The notes under the pieces were generated by a model. It was not told the origin of the DNA, did not search any database, and saw nothing but the letters and a program-made list of their open reading frames with translations. A stretch of 64,000 nucleotides of DNA from Methanosarcina barkeri 3. Its GTDB lineage: Archaea > Halobacteriota > Methanosarcinia > Methanosarcinales > Methanosarcinaceae. Positions 38,909-47,781 of the stretch are shown here, piece after piece; position 1 is the first letter of the stretch; every line of letters begins with the position of its first letter. Both the position numbers and the translations under genes were made by a program. The stretch spans positions 3,720,001 to 3,784,000 of the forward strand of contig NZ_CP009517.1 in the NCBI RefSeq assembly GCF_000970305.1, in the 5' to 3' direction.

Positions 38909-39659
38909 TGGAATGAAAGCAATTCTAAAAAGAATAAAAATACATTTGTAATCGGTTAGGACTCAAGCCAAAATAACAGACTTAATGACTTCCCCCAAAC
39001 GCGCCATATTGAGAAATATTGGAACGAGTTGATAATTAAGGATCATTGAGGAGGTTATTTGTGATAGGCCCTTAAGGAGTTTATCAACTCCATAGTAAAT
39101 ACTCAAATTAAAGTATATTCTTTAGATTTGGTAGCGAACATTCTAAATACAAATGTATTTTTATTGCACTGTAAAAGAGTTATTTAACTCTTTTACTTGT
39201 GTTATTATTATAGATCTGCATTTCATAAATCTGCAGTTCATAGGTTTGCAGTTCATAGATTTGCATTTTCTTATCTGCGTTTCCGTGATATAACTTATTA
39301 TTTCACACCAAACTAAAGAGGATACAAAATCACAATCTGGTACTTCACACCATTACAAAAAAATTAGGAAAGACATGTAGCTCTTTGCTATTTTACATAG
39401 TGATAACTGCTGTGTAGACAAGATATAACTCTATAAGAAAAATCGTCCTCATAAACCGATATAGAAACGGAGTTTTTGAAACTTTAAATTAATAATACGT
39501 AAGTTACTCACTGAAGTATACGTAAATTACTCAATGAGGTCCATTAAGCATCGAATTTATGCTCATCTGATACGAATTCCGATAATTTTTGCCTTTGAAG
39601 ACAAACAATATCCAACACAAAACAAATCTCGAGGACTATGACTAAAAGAGGAAAGAAAA
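38909..39659. other. Gap before gvpN with a terminator-like palindrome and direct repeats
   Basis: A perfect 12-bp palindrome with a TT loop lies at 39171-39196 (GTAAAAGAGTTA and its complement) and can end transcription of the upstream gene. At about 39215-39268 the unit TTTGCAGTTCATARA recurs. Two copies of TACGTAARTTACTCAMTGA at 39496 and 39519, 23 bases apart, are candidate activator sites for gvpN. Confidence 0.5.
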
Positions 39660-40763
39660 ATGGTATATAAAGCGACGCATCAGAGAATAATAAGGGGTAA
39701 ACCTATTCACAAAACCTTAGAGGAAACAAAACAGGAATCAGTTACTGGCGACCTGAAAAATATAAAGGAACCATTTCAGTCCAGTGCTAACTTAAAAAAT
39801 AATTGTAAAGAACAAAAGTATCTGGTTCCTGAGATGGAGTGTTTTATCAACAGTTCTGAAATCCAAGAATTAAGTGAAAGAATAAAAATATGGGTAAAAG
39901 CCGGATACCCTGTACATTTGATTGGTCCTACAGGTTGTGGAAAAACAAGTCTTGCTGTACATATTGCAAAAGAACTTGGACGTCCTGTCGTATGGATTAA
40001 CGGAGATGAGTCTCTTACGACAAAAGATCTCATAGGTGGATATGCTCAGATCAAGCAGGAGTCGATAAGGGACAATTATATTCATAATGTACTAAAAAGT
40101 TCAGATGTCATAAAACCTGAGTGGACTGACAATCCTCTGGCTATTGCATGCAAGTACGGATATACTCTCATATATAACGAATTTTCCAGGGCAAAACCAT
40201 TTGCAAATAACGTTTTACTCTCGGTTTTTGAAGAAGGGATACTTGAACTACCTTCCCGGTTTGGTGAAGAAAAATACATAAAAGTACATCCGGATTTCAG
40301 GGCAATTCTGACAAGTAATTCGGTTGAGTACGCAGGTGTTCATGTTCCTCAGGATGCTTTGCTGGATCGAATGGTAGGCATATATATGGACTACTATAGT
40401 TTTGAAACTGAAGTTCAGATAGTGAAAGGTCATACAGGCATATCTGAGAAAGAATCTGAAAAAATAGTATCTGCCATCCGAAAAATAAGAGATCAGACTA
40501 ATGAAGCTCAGAAACCTGGAATCAGGTCTGGCATTATGGTTGGAAAAGCTGTGAAAAATTTGAATGGTAACGTAAAAGACTACTTTGAACAGCTATTCGT
40601 CGATGTAATTGCAACAAAAACAAGTTCCAATGCTGAACTGCTGAAGAAAAAGAAACTTGTAATTGACGTCATATCAGAGCTGAACTCTGAAAATACAGGT
40701 TCTAATGCTGAACCATATAGGAAAGAGAAGCCTGTAAATAAAGCAGTGTTAAAGACTGCGTAA
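39660..40763 (+). CDS. gvpN: Gas vesicle AAA+ ATPase GvpN
   Basis: 367 residues. The MoxR-type AAA+ core has Walker A GPTGCGKT at 89-96, a Walker-B-like TLIYNEFSRAKPFANNVLLS and FRAILTSNSVEYAGVH as sensor region. GvpN is needed for gas vesicles to grow to full size. The protein has an 80-residue N-terminal extension and a polar C-terminal tail of about 50 residues with a repeated SSNAELLKKKK / GSNAEPYRKEK motif. ATG 39660 has GAGGAAAG upstream. Confidence 0.93.
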   Translation: MVYKATHQRIIRGKPIHKTLEETKQESVTGDLKNIKEPFQSSANLKNNCKEQKYLVPEMECFINSSEIQELSERIKIWVKAGYPVHLIGPTGCGKTSLAVHIAKELGRPVVWINGDESLTTKDLIGGYAQIKQESIRDNYIHNVLKSSDVIKPEWTDNPLAIACKYGYTLIYNEFSRAKPFANNVLLSVFEEGILELPSRFGEEKYIKVHPDFRAILTSNSVEYAGVHVPQDALLDRMVGIYMDYYSFETEVQIVKGHTGISEKESEKIVSAIRKIRDQTNEAQKPGIRSGIMVGKAVKNLNGNVKDYFEQLFVDVIATKTSSNAELLKKKKLVIDVISELNSENTGSNAEPYRKEKPVNKAVLKTA

Positions 40764-40988
40764 GTATTCAAAATACACTTGCGGATTAATCAAAATTGCG
40801 CTGGCGTATCTCTATGCAAGCAATAGATCACATTAACGCCACCGCAGTATGTTTCATGAAATTGGATAATAACTTAAACTTTGTTAGTTTCAGCAAAATT
40901 TCGCAAATGAAAGAGTGGATAAGTAAGAGTAAGTGTAGAATAACTGTCCCTATAAATGCGAAATTTAAAAGGAATTTGGAGAGTTTTT

Positions 40989-41339
40989 ATGGAATTAAAA
41001 TCTGGGAAAAAAATCAGAGGCAAAGAAAAAGGGGAAGAAATGAACTCTAATGTAAAAGAAAACCAAACCAGGACAATTTCATTAATTGAAGACCTTGATA
41101 AAGCAATTTTCGTGATTGAAAAAATTACTCGAAAGAAAGCGGAAGGAGTAGTAAGTGTATCCAGAGAAGAAGATATCACAAAATTCATAGTTGAGGTCCT
41201 TGAAAGAAAATCAATTCCCGATACACAGGATATACTGAGTATCTACGAAATGAACTTTAACTCAAGTATGGAGATTATGGACTATAATAAAATAGGGATG
41301 CGACGTAGATCTGACATGTTCGTACAAGAAGAGGACTAA
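40989..41339 (+). CDS. gvpO: Gas vesicle protein GvpO
   Basis: 116 residues from ATG 40989, preceded by GGAGAG; ATG 41040 with GGGGAAG is an alternative. The core TISLIEDLDKAIFVIEKITRKKAEGVVSVSREED...DTQDILSIYEM matches the GvpO family, found in archaeal and actinobacterial clusters. Its role is regulatory or in assembly. It follows gvpN, as in haloarchaea. The N-terminal 25 residues are very basic. Confidence 0.85.
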   Translation: MELKSGKKIRGKEKGEEMNSNVKENQTRTISLIEDLDKAIFVIEKITRKKAEGVVSVSREEDITKFIVEVLERKSIPDTQDILSIYEMNFNSSMEIMDYNKIGMRRRSDMFVQEED

Positions 41340-41661
41340 AGATCAAAATATAATATATCTCGTTGGTTAACGATCTCATGCACAGCTTTGAATGTTGAAT
41401 ATATTTTTAATGTAATTTATAACGCTAATTTAGAGAAGAACATTCACTGGAAGCTCTGCATATTATTAACCGAACACGTATGGGTATATAATGCTTGTTC
41501 TTATTGAAAGCAAGTCCATGTAAGTAATTAAATTCTTGATGCGTTTAATAAATTTCGATATTACTTCAAACCTACGTAAAAACGATTCGATAAGTATAGC
41601 AAATGAAGTTTTGAATTGATATTTAATGTAAACTGCTTTGCGAAGTTGGGAAGGGTATTCG
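41340..41661. other. Gap before gvpF
   Basis: AT-rich, no gene. GTATGGGTATATAATGC at about 41479-41495 is a possible TATA box for gvpF. Confidence 0.35.
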
Positions 41662-42321
41662 ATGAAGCTCGCGCCTGAAAATAGTAAGTATGTCTATTGC
41701 ATAATCAAATCCCAAGAGGAAACTATAAGTTTTGGTAATATAGGTTTTCAGGGACACGAGGTATATACACTGGACTGCATTGATTTTTGTCCTGTTGTAA
41801 GCGATGAGCCATTTAAAAAGTATGAAATAGATAACGAAGAGGAAATAAATATTCATCAAAATGTAGTCAAGGAAGTAATGAAAGATTATAGCATTATCCC
41901 GGTAGCATACGGAATGGGATTCAAGAATAAAAAACTAATACAAGTCTCCATGCGTGCAGGAAAAAAAGCTATTAAAAAATCTTTTACACTGGTGGATAAT
42001 AAGGTAGAACTCGGGATAAAAATATTTTTACCAAAGGATACTGAAATAGACAATGAAAAGAGAGAACAATGTAAAACTGAATCAACTGTAAACTTTGAGA
42101 AAATAGCTTCTCAATCGAAGAGTCTTAACCTTTTTAGCCCCCGCCTTTTGATGAATACTACTTATCTTGTAGATAAGGAGAACATTCAAATTTTCTCAGA
42201 TGAAGTTGAGAAACTTAAACTCAAGTATAGTGATTATAAATTTCAATATAGCGGACCCTGGCCACCATATAATTTTGTAGATATACATATATTATCAAAT
42301 AAGAAGGGTGGCTTCAGGTAA
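41662..42321 (+). CDS. gvpF: Gas vesicle protein GvpF (GvpF/L family)
   Basis: 219 residues from ATG 41662, after GGGAAGGG; the frame opens at TTG 41638. The family starts with SKYVYCIIKSQEE and ends with the conserved FQYSGPWPPYNFVDIHI, as seen also in GvpL below. GvpF contacts GvpA during assembly. The variable middle is Lys-rich. Its stop overlaps the gvpG start (TAATG). Confidence 0.9.
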   Translation: MKLAPENSKYVYCIIKSQEETISFGNIGFQGHEVYTLDCIDFCPVVSDEPFKKYEIDNEEEINIHQNVVKEVMKDYSIIPVAYGMGFKNKKLIQVSMRAGKKAIKKSFTLVDNKVELGIKIFLPKDTEIDNEKREQCKTESTVNFEKIASQSKSLNLFSPRLLMNTTYLVDKENIQIFSDEVEKLKLKYSDYKFQYSGPWPPYNFVDIHILSNKKGGFR

Positions 42322-42602
42322 TGTTTGTCTTTGATGATATTCTTTTGAGAATGATAGGAATTTCAATTCCTGGACTCGATTTCATTTCAAACATAGAAGC
42401 AATAAGGGACTTTGCTTACAGGGAACTTTACAACGTGGATAAAATTAAAAACAAAATCAAGGAAAATCAACTGCTTTACGAATTTGATGAGATCTCAACA
42501 GAAGAATATGAAGAAAAAAAAAGCGAGCTCATGAAACAATTGAAATTTGCAGAAAGAGCTTTGGAGACGAATCTTAATGTCAGAACCGACATCTTTTCCT
42601 GA
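42321..42602 (+). CDS. gvpG: Gas vesicle protein GvpG
   Basis: 93 residues: VFDDILLRMIGISIPGLDFI then two long helices (YNVDKIKNKIKENQLLYEFDEISTEEYEEKKSELMKQL), the standard GvpG layout. It is an assembly factor. Start overlaps gvpF and its end overlaps the next gene, so the three are co-translated. Confidence 0.9.
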   Translation: MFVFDDILLRMIGISIPGLDFISNIEAIRDFAYRELYNVDKIKNKIKENQLLYEFDEISTEEYEEKKSELMKQLKFAERALETNLNVRTDIFS

Positions 42603-42885
42603 TAAGTTCTCGAAGAAAGGAGCGGAAAAAAATTCAAAACCTACAAAAGCCAAAGAGAAATCTTTTGGGTTGTACAAATTTCTTAAATTACTTGAAGAAA
42701 TGGATAATCAAGGTATAACTCAAAAGTCCGGATCAGGCAAAATCGATGGGCCTTTCAGCTCAAAAGCTGAATATAATTACAATATAACTATTGATACACA
42801 CTCAAGTGATTTTCACACTCTGAAAAGTCACTCCAACCTTTTAACCAAAAACCCAGTGAAACGCCATCGTAAGAAGCGAATATAA
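42577..42885 (+). CDS. Basic protein in gvpH/gvpI position, unassigned
   Basis: 102 residues, basic, ending KRHRKKRI. It starts inside gvpG at ATG 42577. Its middle, FLKLLEEMDNQGI...SSKAEYNYNITIDT, parallels the part of GvpH before the Hsp20 domain (RIIKVLEKTSPEF...SSKPVVSYGLSIRP), but no Hsp20 domain follows. It could be a cut-down GvpH or a counterpart of the basic haloarchaeal GvpI. Neither is proven. Confidence 0.65.
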   Translation: MSEPTSFPDKFSKKGAEKNSKPTKAKEKSFGLYKFLKLLEEMDNQGITQKSGSGKIDGPFSSKAEYNYNITIDTHSSDFHTLKSHSNLLTKNPVKRHRKKRI

Positions 42886-42962
42886 GCATTTTTTATTTAG
42901 TTAAGTGGCTACGATGTGTGCTAACTGAAGGCCTTTCAATATGTTCTGTAGTTTTGGTCAAT

Positions 42963-42976
42963 GGCGGTTAACTGCC
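42963..42976. promoter_or_regulatory. Near-palindrome shared with the gvpA promoter region
   Basis: GGCGGTTAACTGCC closely matches GGCAGTTAAATGCC at 37063-37076. It is followed by two copies of GGACTCGTACTAAGCA at 42980 and 43007. The gap of 245 bases before gvpJ suggests a separate promoter controlled together with gvpA. Confidence 0.5.
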
Positions 42977-43130
42977 AATAGGACTCGTACTAAGCACAAT
43001 TTAATGGGACTCGTACTAAGCATAAATTGAAAAATTCATCTGTCAAAAAGTTAACCGAATGAGCACTCAGTTCCACCGCGTAAATAATAGAGTTATTAAA
43101 AAATTTTATAAGTCGTCGAAGAGGTAAACT

Positions 43131-43544
43131 ATGAGCGGAAACAGTAATGCAAGTGTTGTAAGAGAATCCGCGGGACTTGTGGATGTAATAGATCGAGTTT
43201 TGGATAAAGGACTTGTACTTAATGCTGATATTTCGGTATCCATCGCGGGAACTGAGCTTCTTGGAATAAAAATTACAGCTACCCTGGCATCCTTTGAAAC
43301 CGCAGCAAAATATGGACTTGAGTTTCCTTCGGGAACAAATCTTGATGCTCCGGCCTGGAAGAAAACAGATATAAATTATGCAAATTGTCCTGAGTGTGGA
43401 AATCGTAGAGAAGAAAAGCTCTTAATCGAAAAAGGATGCCCCATTTGCGGATGGACAAGCCCGCTTTCCAAGAAAAAACATGCAATAATCCCTGCAAGTT
43501 ACATAGAACTCGATCAGGATGGAAACTACATTCCTGAGAAATAA
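43131..43544 (+). CDS. gvpJ: GvpJ-like GvpA-family protein with C-terminal zinc ribbon
   Basis: 137 residues. Residues 14-62 follow the GvpA core (GLVDVIDRVLDKGLVLNADISVSIAGTELLGIKI), as in the minor wall proteins GvpJ and GvpM. Unusually, CPECG at C86/C89 and CPICG at C103/C106 form a rubredoxin-like zinc ribbon, followed by a short tail. GvpJ is thought to form the vesicle tip. Naming it J and the later relative M follows gene order and is not certain. A separate promoter region precedes it. Confidence 0.82.
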   Translation: MSGNSNASVVRESAGLVDVIDRVLDKGLVLNADISVSIAGTELLGIKITATLASFETAAKYGLEFPSGTNLDAPAWKKTDINYANCPECGNRREEKLLIEKGCPICGWTSPLSKKKHAIIPASYIELDQDGNYIPEK

Positions 43545-43634
43545 AATTAGCTGTAATAGGTATTGCTGTCAGTTTATTACTTTATAAATTACCTTCTATA
43601 GGAGTGGCAACCCGATTAATTGGAGGGATCAATC

Positions 43635-44291
43635 ATGAGCAATGATGATGAGATAAATGAAAATGAGAAAGAAACAAAAACTGACATAAAAAAAGAAGAC
43701 CTGGAAAAAAAAGTCCAATACTTAGAAAATAAAATCAAAGAACTTGAACAGAGAGTAGAAGAACGCAGAACTACAGATTATGAACATGCTAGCTTTGTAG
43801 GAGATATTGTAGGATCAATTCCAGGCTTCAGCAGAATCATAAAAGTTCTCGAAAAGACCTCTCCAGAATTTAGGCAGAAAATTACTGAGACAGATATGGA
43901 AATAAAACATAGGCTTGAAACTGGATGGAGTAGTAAACCAGTAGTAAGCTATGGACTGTCGATCAGACCTCTGTCTACAAGAAACAAATCTTCTAATGTT
44001 CCAGGTACAGTTTCAAGAGAAAGGAAAAAAGTAATGTTAGAGGGTTCAGAGCCGGCGGAACCTATTTTTGATGTGTTTGAAAAACAGGACTTTGTTTATG
44101 TAATAGCTCAAATTCCCGATGTAGAGGAGCAAGATATAAACATAGAAATTCAGGATGACGTGCTGGATATTTCTGCAGGTATTTACAGTAAAAAGATTTC
44201 ATTGCCATGTATGTCGGGGTCAATTGAAGAAAAAAGCTACAAAAATGGTGTACTTCAGCTGAAGATAAAAAGGGAAAAAAATGTCAATTAA
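43635..44291 (+). CDS. gvpH: Gas vesicle protein GvpH, Hsp20-type
   Basis: 218 residues from ATG 43635 with GGAGGG upstream. An N-terminal coiled coil (LEKKVQYLENKIKELEQRVEE) is followed by the segment VVSYGLSIRPLS and a C-terminal Hsp20/alpha-crystallin domain (EPIFDVFEKQDFVYVIAQIPDVEEQDINIEI..VLDISA). GvpH acts as a chaperone for GvpA in haloarchaea. Its last 11 bases overlap gvpK. Confidence 0.87.
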   Translation: MSNDDEINENEKETKTDIKKEDLEKKVQYLENKIKELEQRVEERRTTDYEHASFVGDIVGSIPGFSRIIKVLEKTSPEFRQKITETDMEIKHRLETGWSSKPVVSYGLSIRPLSTRNKSSNVPGTVSRERKKVMLEGSEPAEPIFDVFEKQDFVYVIAQIPDVEEQDINIEIQDDVLDISAGIYSKKISLPCMSGSIEEKSYKNGVLQLKIKREKNVN

Positions 44292-44655
44292 TATTGATGA
44301 AAACAATTTAAAAAAAGGATTATTGGGTCTTGTTGTAGCCCTTGTTGAGATTATCCAGGACTTACTTGAGAAACAGGCATTGTTGAGAATAGAAAATGGA
44401 TCTTTGAGTGACGAAGAGGTTGAAAGACTCGGAGAAGCCCTTTTTGATCTTCAAGAAGCACTTGAAGCCATAAAAATTGATAACGAGCTTGAAGATTGTG
44501 TTTATTCTGTGCGAGAAGGATTGGATAAGGTAGTAGATCAGGTAATTGATAAATTTTTGAACCCAACAAGGTGGATTGAGGAAGCTGATAAAAATGAAAG
44601 AAATAACACAGGAGAGTTGCCTATATCTCTACTCAATTGTGAACACAGCCGCTGA
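44281..44655 (+). CDS. gvpK: Gas vesicle protein GvpK
   Basis: 124 residues. INIDENNLKKGLLGLVVALVEIIQDLLEKQALLRIENGSLSDEEVERLGEAL is the highly conserved GvpK signature. It is required for vesicle formation, precise role unknown. The start overlaps gvpH and the last 62 bases overlap gvpL, one of the longest overlaps in the window. Confidence 0.93.
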   Translation: MSINIDENNLKKGLLGLVVALVEIIQDLLEKQALLRIENGSLSDEEVERLGEALFDLQEALEAIKIDNELEDCVYSVREGLDKVVDQVIDKFLNPTRWIEEADKNERNNTGELPISLLNCEHSR

Positions 44656-45394
44656 ACAAAATCTGGGGCCTATTGGGATTAATGACAATTCTGTGTACAC
44701 AATTGTTTATGGAGATATTGCTACAGCTGTACATTTCTCAGAGACGAAACCCGAACCGGCAAAGGATGAACAACAGGCAAAAGAGTGGATATTTTCTCAT
44801 AATTATGCAATTGATAAGCTCACTGAAAAATTCAATACCGTCCTCCCGTTTTCTTTCGGGTGTGTAGCACAAGGAAACGATGAAACCATAAGATCCTGGA
44901 TGCAGAAGAACTATGATTCTTTTAAAAGTGAGCTTGAAAGACTGAGTGATACTGCAGAATATTTAGTTCAAATCTTCTATGATCCAAAAGTACTTGCTGA
45001 AAAAGTCCTCAAAGAGAATCCTGATCTTCAAGCATTGAATGCAAAAATAGACGGAGGATCCAAGGGAAAAAACTACATCCTTAAAAAACAGTTTGATGTC
45101 CGGCGGGACCACGCCATAATGAACGAGCTTTCGAAACTTGGAACCGAGTTTGGGAACGCTATATATGAGAATACAATGGAGATGATTCATGAAGAAAAAA
45201 GTTTCCATGTTCCGGAAAAATATAAGGGCAAAAAATCTGTGATTACACTTTCCTGTCTTGTTTCCAATAGAAATGTTGAAAATTTAGGACATGTACTTGA
45301 TCAAGTAAATCAACGCGAAGGTTTTACAGTCAGATTTACGGGACCATGGGCACCGTTTAGTTTTGTTGATCTTAAAAGGGATTTTCAAACATGA
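44594..45394 (+). CDS. gvpL: Gas vesicle protein GvpL (GvpF/L family)
   Basis: 266 residues from ATG 44594 (the frame opens at 44576). It starts ESCLYLYSIVNTA, has the family block VLPFSFGCVAQGNDE and ends with VRFTGPWAPFSFVDL, closely similar to the GvpF end. The middle is a helical region with KNYILKKQFDVRRDHAI. It is the second F/L paralogue of the cluster and probably a scaffold that binds several Gvp proteins. Confidence 0.92.
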   Translation: MKEITQESCLYLYSIVNTAAEQNLGPIGINDNSVYTIVYGDIATAVHFSETKPEPAKDEQQAKEWIFSHNYAIDKLTEKFNTVLPFSFGCVAQGNDETIRSWMQKNYDSFKSELERLSDTAEYLVQIFYDPKVLAEKVLKENPDLQALNAKIDGGSKGKNYILKKQFDVRRDHAIMNELSKLGTEFGNAIYENTMEMIHEEKSFHVPEKYKGKKSVITLSCLVSNRNVENLGHVLDQVNQREGFTVRFTGPWAPFSFVDLKRDFQT

Positions 45395-45936
45395 TACCGG
45401 AACGTGAAGGGGACTCCTTGGTAGAACTTCTTGATAGGTTACTTAATAAAGGGCTTGTTCTTAACGCTGATGTTCTTATTTCAGTTGGAGGCATACCTCT
45501 AATAGGCTTGAGTCTCAGACTTTTAGCTGCTGGAATTGAAACAATGCTTGAGTATGGGCTTTTTGAACAATTCGACAAGGATACAAGAGCCTGGGAACTT
45601 GAGCATAGAATAAACAAGCCAGCTCTTATGTCGGAAGAAGAAGTTATGCTGAGATTTTACGGTTCTTATTCTCATAACCAGAGTAAAAACTGGAACTACT
45701 GTTTTATATATTTAACAAACTACAGAATTTTTGGATGGAATAAAAGTGTTAATAAAATCTTATATGAAATGCCGCTAAAAAAGATACTGGAAATTACTGT
45801 TGTTACAAACATTCACGAGGAAAAAGAAAGGGAAGAAATATGTGTCAAAGCTAATGATGACAGTTTTCTCTACGTCCACAGCCAAAATATAAATGAAATT
45901 TATTGCAAACTTATAAAAGAAGTTCACTGCATATAA
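45391..45936 (+). CDS. gvpM: GvpM-like GvpA-family protein fused to a PH/GRAM-like domain
   Basis: 181 residues. The first 65 follow the GvpA core (SLVELLDRLLNKGLVLNADVLISVGGIPLIGLSLRLL). After a linker, residues of about 85-180 read as a strand-rich domain ending in a helix: EEVMLRFYGSY..CFIYLTNYRIFGWNK..YEMPLKKILEITVV..NINEIYCKLIKEV. The 'YLTNYRIFG' turn and 'PLKKILEI' strand are the pattern of PH/GRAM domains. Ordinary GvpM ends soon after the core. ATGA overlap with gvpL. It is the last gene of the operon. Confidence 0.85.
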   Translation: MIPEREGDSLVELLDRLLNKGLVLNADVLISVGGIPLIGLSLRLLAAGIETMLEYGLFEQFDKDTRAWELEHRINKPALMSEEEVMLRFYGSYSHNQSKNWNYCFIYLTNYRIFGWNKSVNKILYEMPLKKILEITVVTNIHEEKEREEICVKANDDSFLYVHSQNINEIYCKLIKEVHCI

Positions 45937-45995
45937 CTTGGCTGATTAAAGTGTGCTGACACACCATTTTGCAATTAATAGGTAAACAGTGTAGA

Positions 45996-46020
45996 ATATT
46001 TTGGGAGATCTCCAAAATAT
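45996..46020. terminator. Hairpin after gvpM
   Basis: ATATTTTGG and CCAAAATAT pair around GAGATCT, which is itself self-complementary. It lies 60 bases after the gvpM stop. There is no T-run, so it may stabilise the mRNA end or bind a regulator instead. Confidence 0.5.
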
Positions 46021-46198
46021 AATTGAAGTTGTGTAAATTTATAGACTAAGTGGCTTAGAAATAATAAAATAAGAAAATTAATTATCTGGTTTATTTTTAT
46101 AATATGTTATGTGTGTTAATATCTTAATATGTTTTTATTAATTTTTATTATTGTTAGATAATAATCCTTGTTAATAATTTAAGTTCATAGAAGTTGTT

Positions 46199-46220
46199 AT
46201 ATATTAGATGTCTAATATAT
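46199..46220. promoter_or_regulatory. Perfect 22-bp palindrome upstream of the PadR-like gene
   Basis: ATATATTAGA and TCTAATATAT flank TG. A palindrome of this size is typical for a dimeric winged-helix repressor. It is 240 bases before the PadR-like gene, somewhat far for a simple autoregulatory operator. Confidence 0.4.
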
Positions 46221-46459
46221 TTGAACGATAACTATGGATTAATGTGATTTTATGAGTCCTTAGTGACATCAATTGTTGAACTAAGAATGGAAGTTTTAAG
46301 CTCATTGCATTTCAAAAACACATACATTAGTCAATTTGGATTTAAAGCTGATAAATAAGAATTGTTAGACGTAACAAGCTCATCCCAAAGCTTGATAACA
46401 ATTTATATTTAAAATTAAAAGAGTGTGCCACAATTATGCCTTCCAACCCAGGTGAAACA

Positions 46460-46837
46460 ATGAATCTTGAAAATGATAACTATGTAGTTCAACCTACAGG
46501 ATCGCCTGCACATAACTGTTACGTGCAGGAACTTATAAAGAGACATCTTGACATAGCAGTACTTTGCGTGATCAGGAACAATTCGATGTCAGGGCAGGAT
46601 ATTGCAAAAGAGATTTTCTATAAGCACCAGGTTTATGTGTCTCCAAGCGCGATATATTCCTTATTATACTCTTTAAAAAATCAAGATATACTTGAGATAG
46701 ATACGGTAAAAGGTGACCTGAGAACTAAGTGTTATGTTCCCACTGAAAAAGGAAAACAGATAATCACTAAACAGCTCCAAGAGTTTAGAGAAGCTCTCAC
46801 GTATTTTCTACTACAAATAAATAAGAATTTGCCTTAA
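46460..46837 (+). CDS. PadR-like winged-helix regulator
   Basis: 125 residues from ATG 46460, after AGGTGA (ATG 46436 also in frame). KRHLDIAVLCVIRNNSMSGQDIAKEIFYKHQVYVSPSAIYSLLYSLKNQDILEI.. is the PadR-type winged helix with its recognition helix SPSAIYSLLYSL. The closing helix (ITKQLQEFREALTYFLLQI) should mediate dimerisation. Lying just after the gas-vesicle genes it may control them, which would replace the haloarchaeal GvpD/GvpE pair, absent here. That link is inference. Confidence 0.75.
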   Translation: MNLENDNYVVQPTGSPAHNCYVQELIKRHLDIAVLCVIRNNSMSGQDIAKEIFYKHQVYVSPSAIYSLLYSLKNQDILEIDTVKGDLRTKCYVPTEKGKQIITKQLQEFREALTYFLLQINKNLP

Positions 46838-46988
46838 AATCAAACAATTTTTGAAATGACAACTCGGATCATTTTAAGCAATTTATAATTTTAAAAAACT
46901 AGATTAAATATTTGAAACTATATAATTTTTTGGAATCTTGCCGTAATTTACGTAAAGATTCCTGTAAAACAATAAATTGGGCGGGAAC

Positions 46989-47579
46989 ATGAGAAAACTT
47001 GTATATTTAAGGATTGTCCATACCTCTGCAGATATGGGAACTCTAAGTGAAGAACTAGTGCAGATTGCTATTTCTAAAATTGGCAAGGAAAAATGGGAAG
47101 AGAACCAGAAGCTTATTGAAAAATTCTGGGATGAACTTGAAAAAGAAATCTTTCAGCTTAATCTCGATTTTAAGCAGACAAGAATTTATCAGGACGGCTT
47201 GCCATGTGAAGGAGAAATAGGAATGAAAATCATTCATAGTACGGCAGAACTCGGAAGCAAGAATTATCAGATTATCGAGAAATTGGTAGTAAAGGGAGCA
47301 AAGGTTGTTGCCACTGAAAGTCCTCAGCTTCTTATTGAAGAACGTAATCTATTGCTTGAGACCCTAAACAGTTCTTCCACTGCAGAAAAAGAAGAAGCAA
47401 AAAAGAAATATGATTCAAAAAAAGACATTTTGCTCGAACAAAGAGATGCATATATAGCTTCAAGGATAAACAATACTCTGGAAGATGGAAAAACTGGAAT
47501 TTTATTTATAGGGGCTGAACATAACGTGATTCCAAAATTAGCCCATGATATTGAAGTTCTTGATCTGGTAAAGCATTAA
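46989..47579 (+). CDS. Conserved-looking protein, function unknown
   Basis: 196 residues from ATG 46989 (the frame opens at TTG 46977). LRIVHTSADMGTLSEELVQ at the start and ILLEQRDAYIASRINNTLEDGKTGILFIGAEHNV at the end stand out. The last segment recalls the 'RD.yia..I' plus 'GaaH' pair of TraB/EreA-like proteins, but the first half does not, so I leave it unassigned. Soluble, no signal peptide. Confidence 0.6.
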   Translation: MRKLVYLRIVHTSADMGTLSEELVQIAISKIGKEKWEENQKLIEKFWDELEKEIFQLNLDFKQTRIYQDGLPCEGEIGMKIIHSTAELGSKNYQIIEKLVVKGAKVVATESPQLLIEERNLLLETLNSSSTAEKEEAKKKYDSKKDILLEQRDAYIASRINNTLEDGKTGILFIGAEHNVIPKLAHDIEVLDLVKH

Positions 47580-47781
47580 AAAATTGTAAGATCAAAGATA
47601 AGAATTTTGCATTACCACTACTCTAAACCCAAGTGTTTCTTTTTGGCTTCCTACTCCCGAGATCTGATCGTGCTCTGAACTCTCCTCTTCTAGTTTTAGT
47701 CTTAGATATAATTATATAATACAGCTCATAATTTAATTCTGCCAAATGATGTTTATTTTTTAAGCTTTAGGGGGAGTTGAA

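Larger units (their letters stand above)
45937..46459. other. Gap between gvpM and the regulator gene
   Basis: Contains the hairpin at 45996 and the palindrome at 46199, listed separately. The rest is AT-rich without a gene. Confidence 0.4.

Noticed and set aside
40796-41050. 84-codon frame between gvpN and gvpO
   Set aside because: Overlaps gvpO in another frame, no ribosome site, no recognisable features.
25311-46399. Shared 17-mer CAAGCTCATCCCAAAGC at 25311 and 46375
   Set aside because: One exact 17-base match in 64 kb of AT-rich DNA is near chance level; flanks differ.
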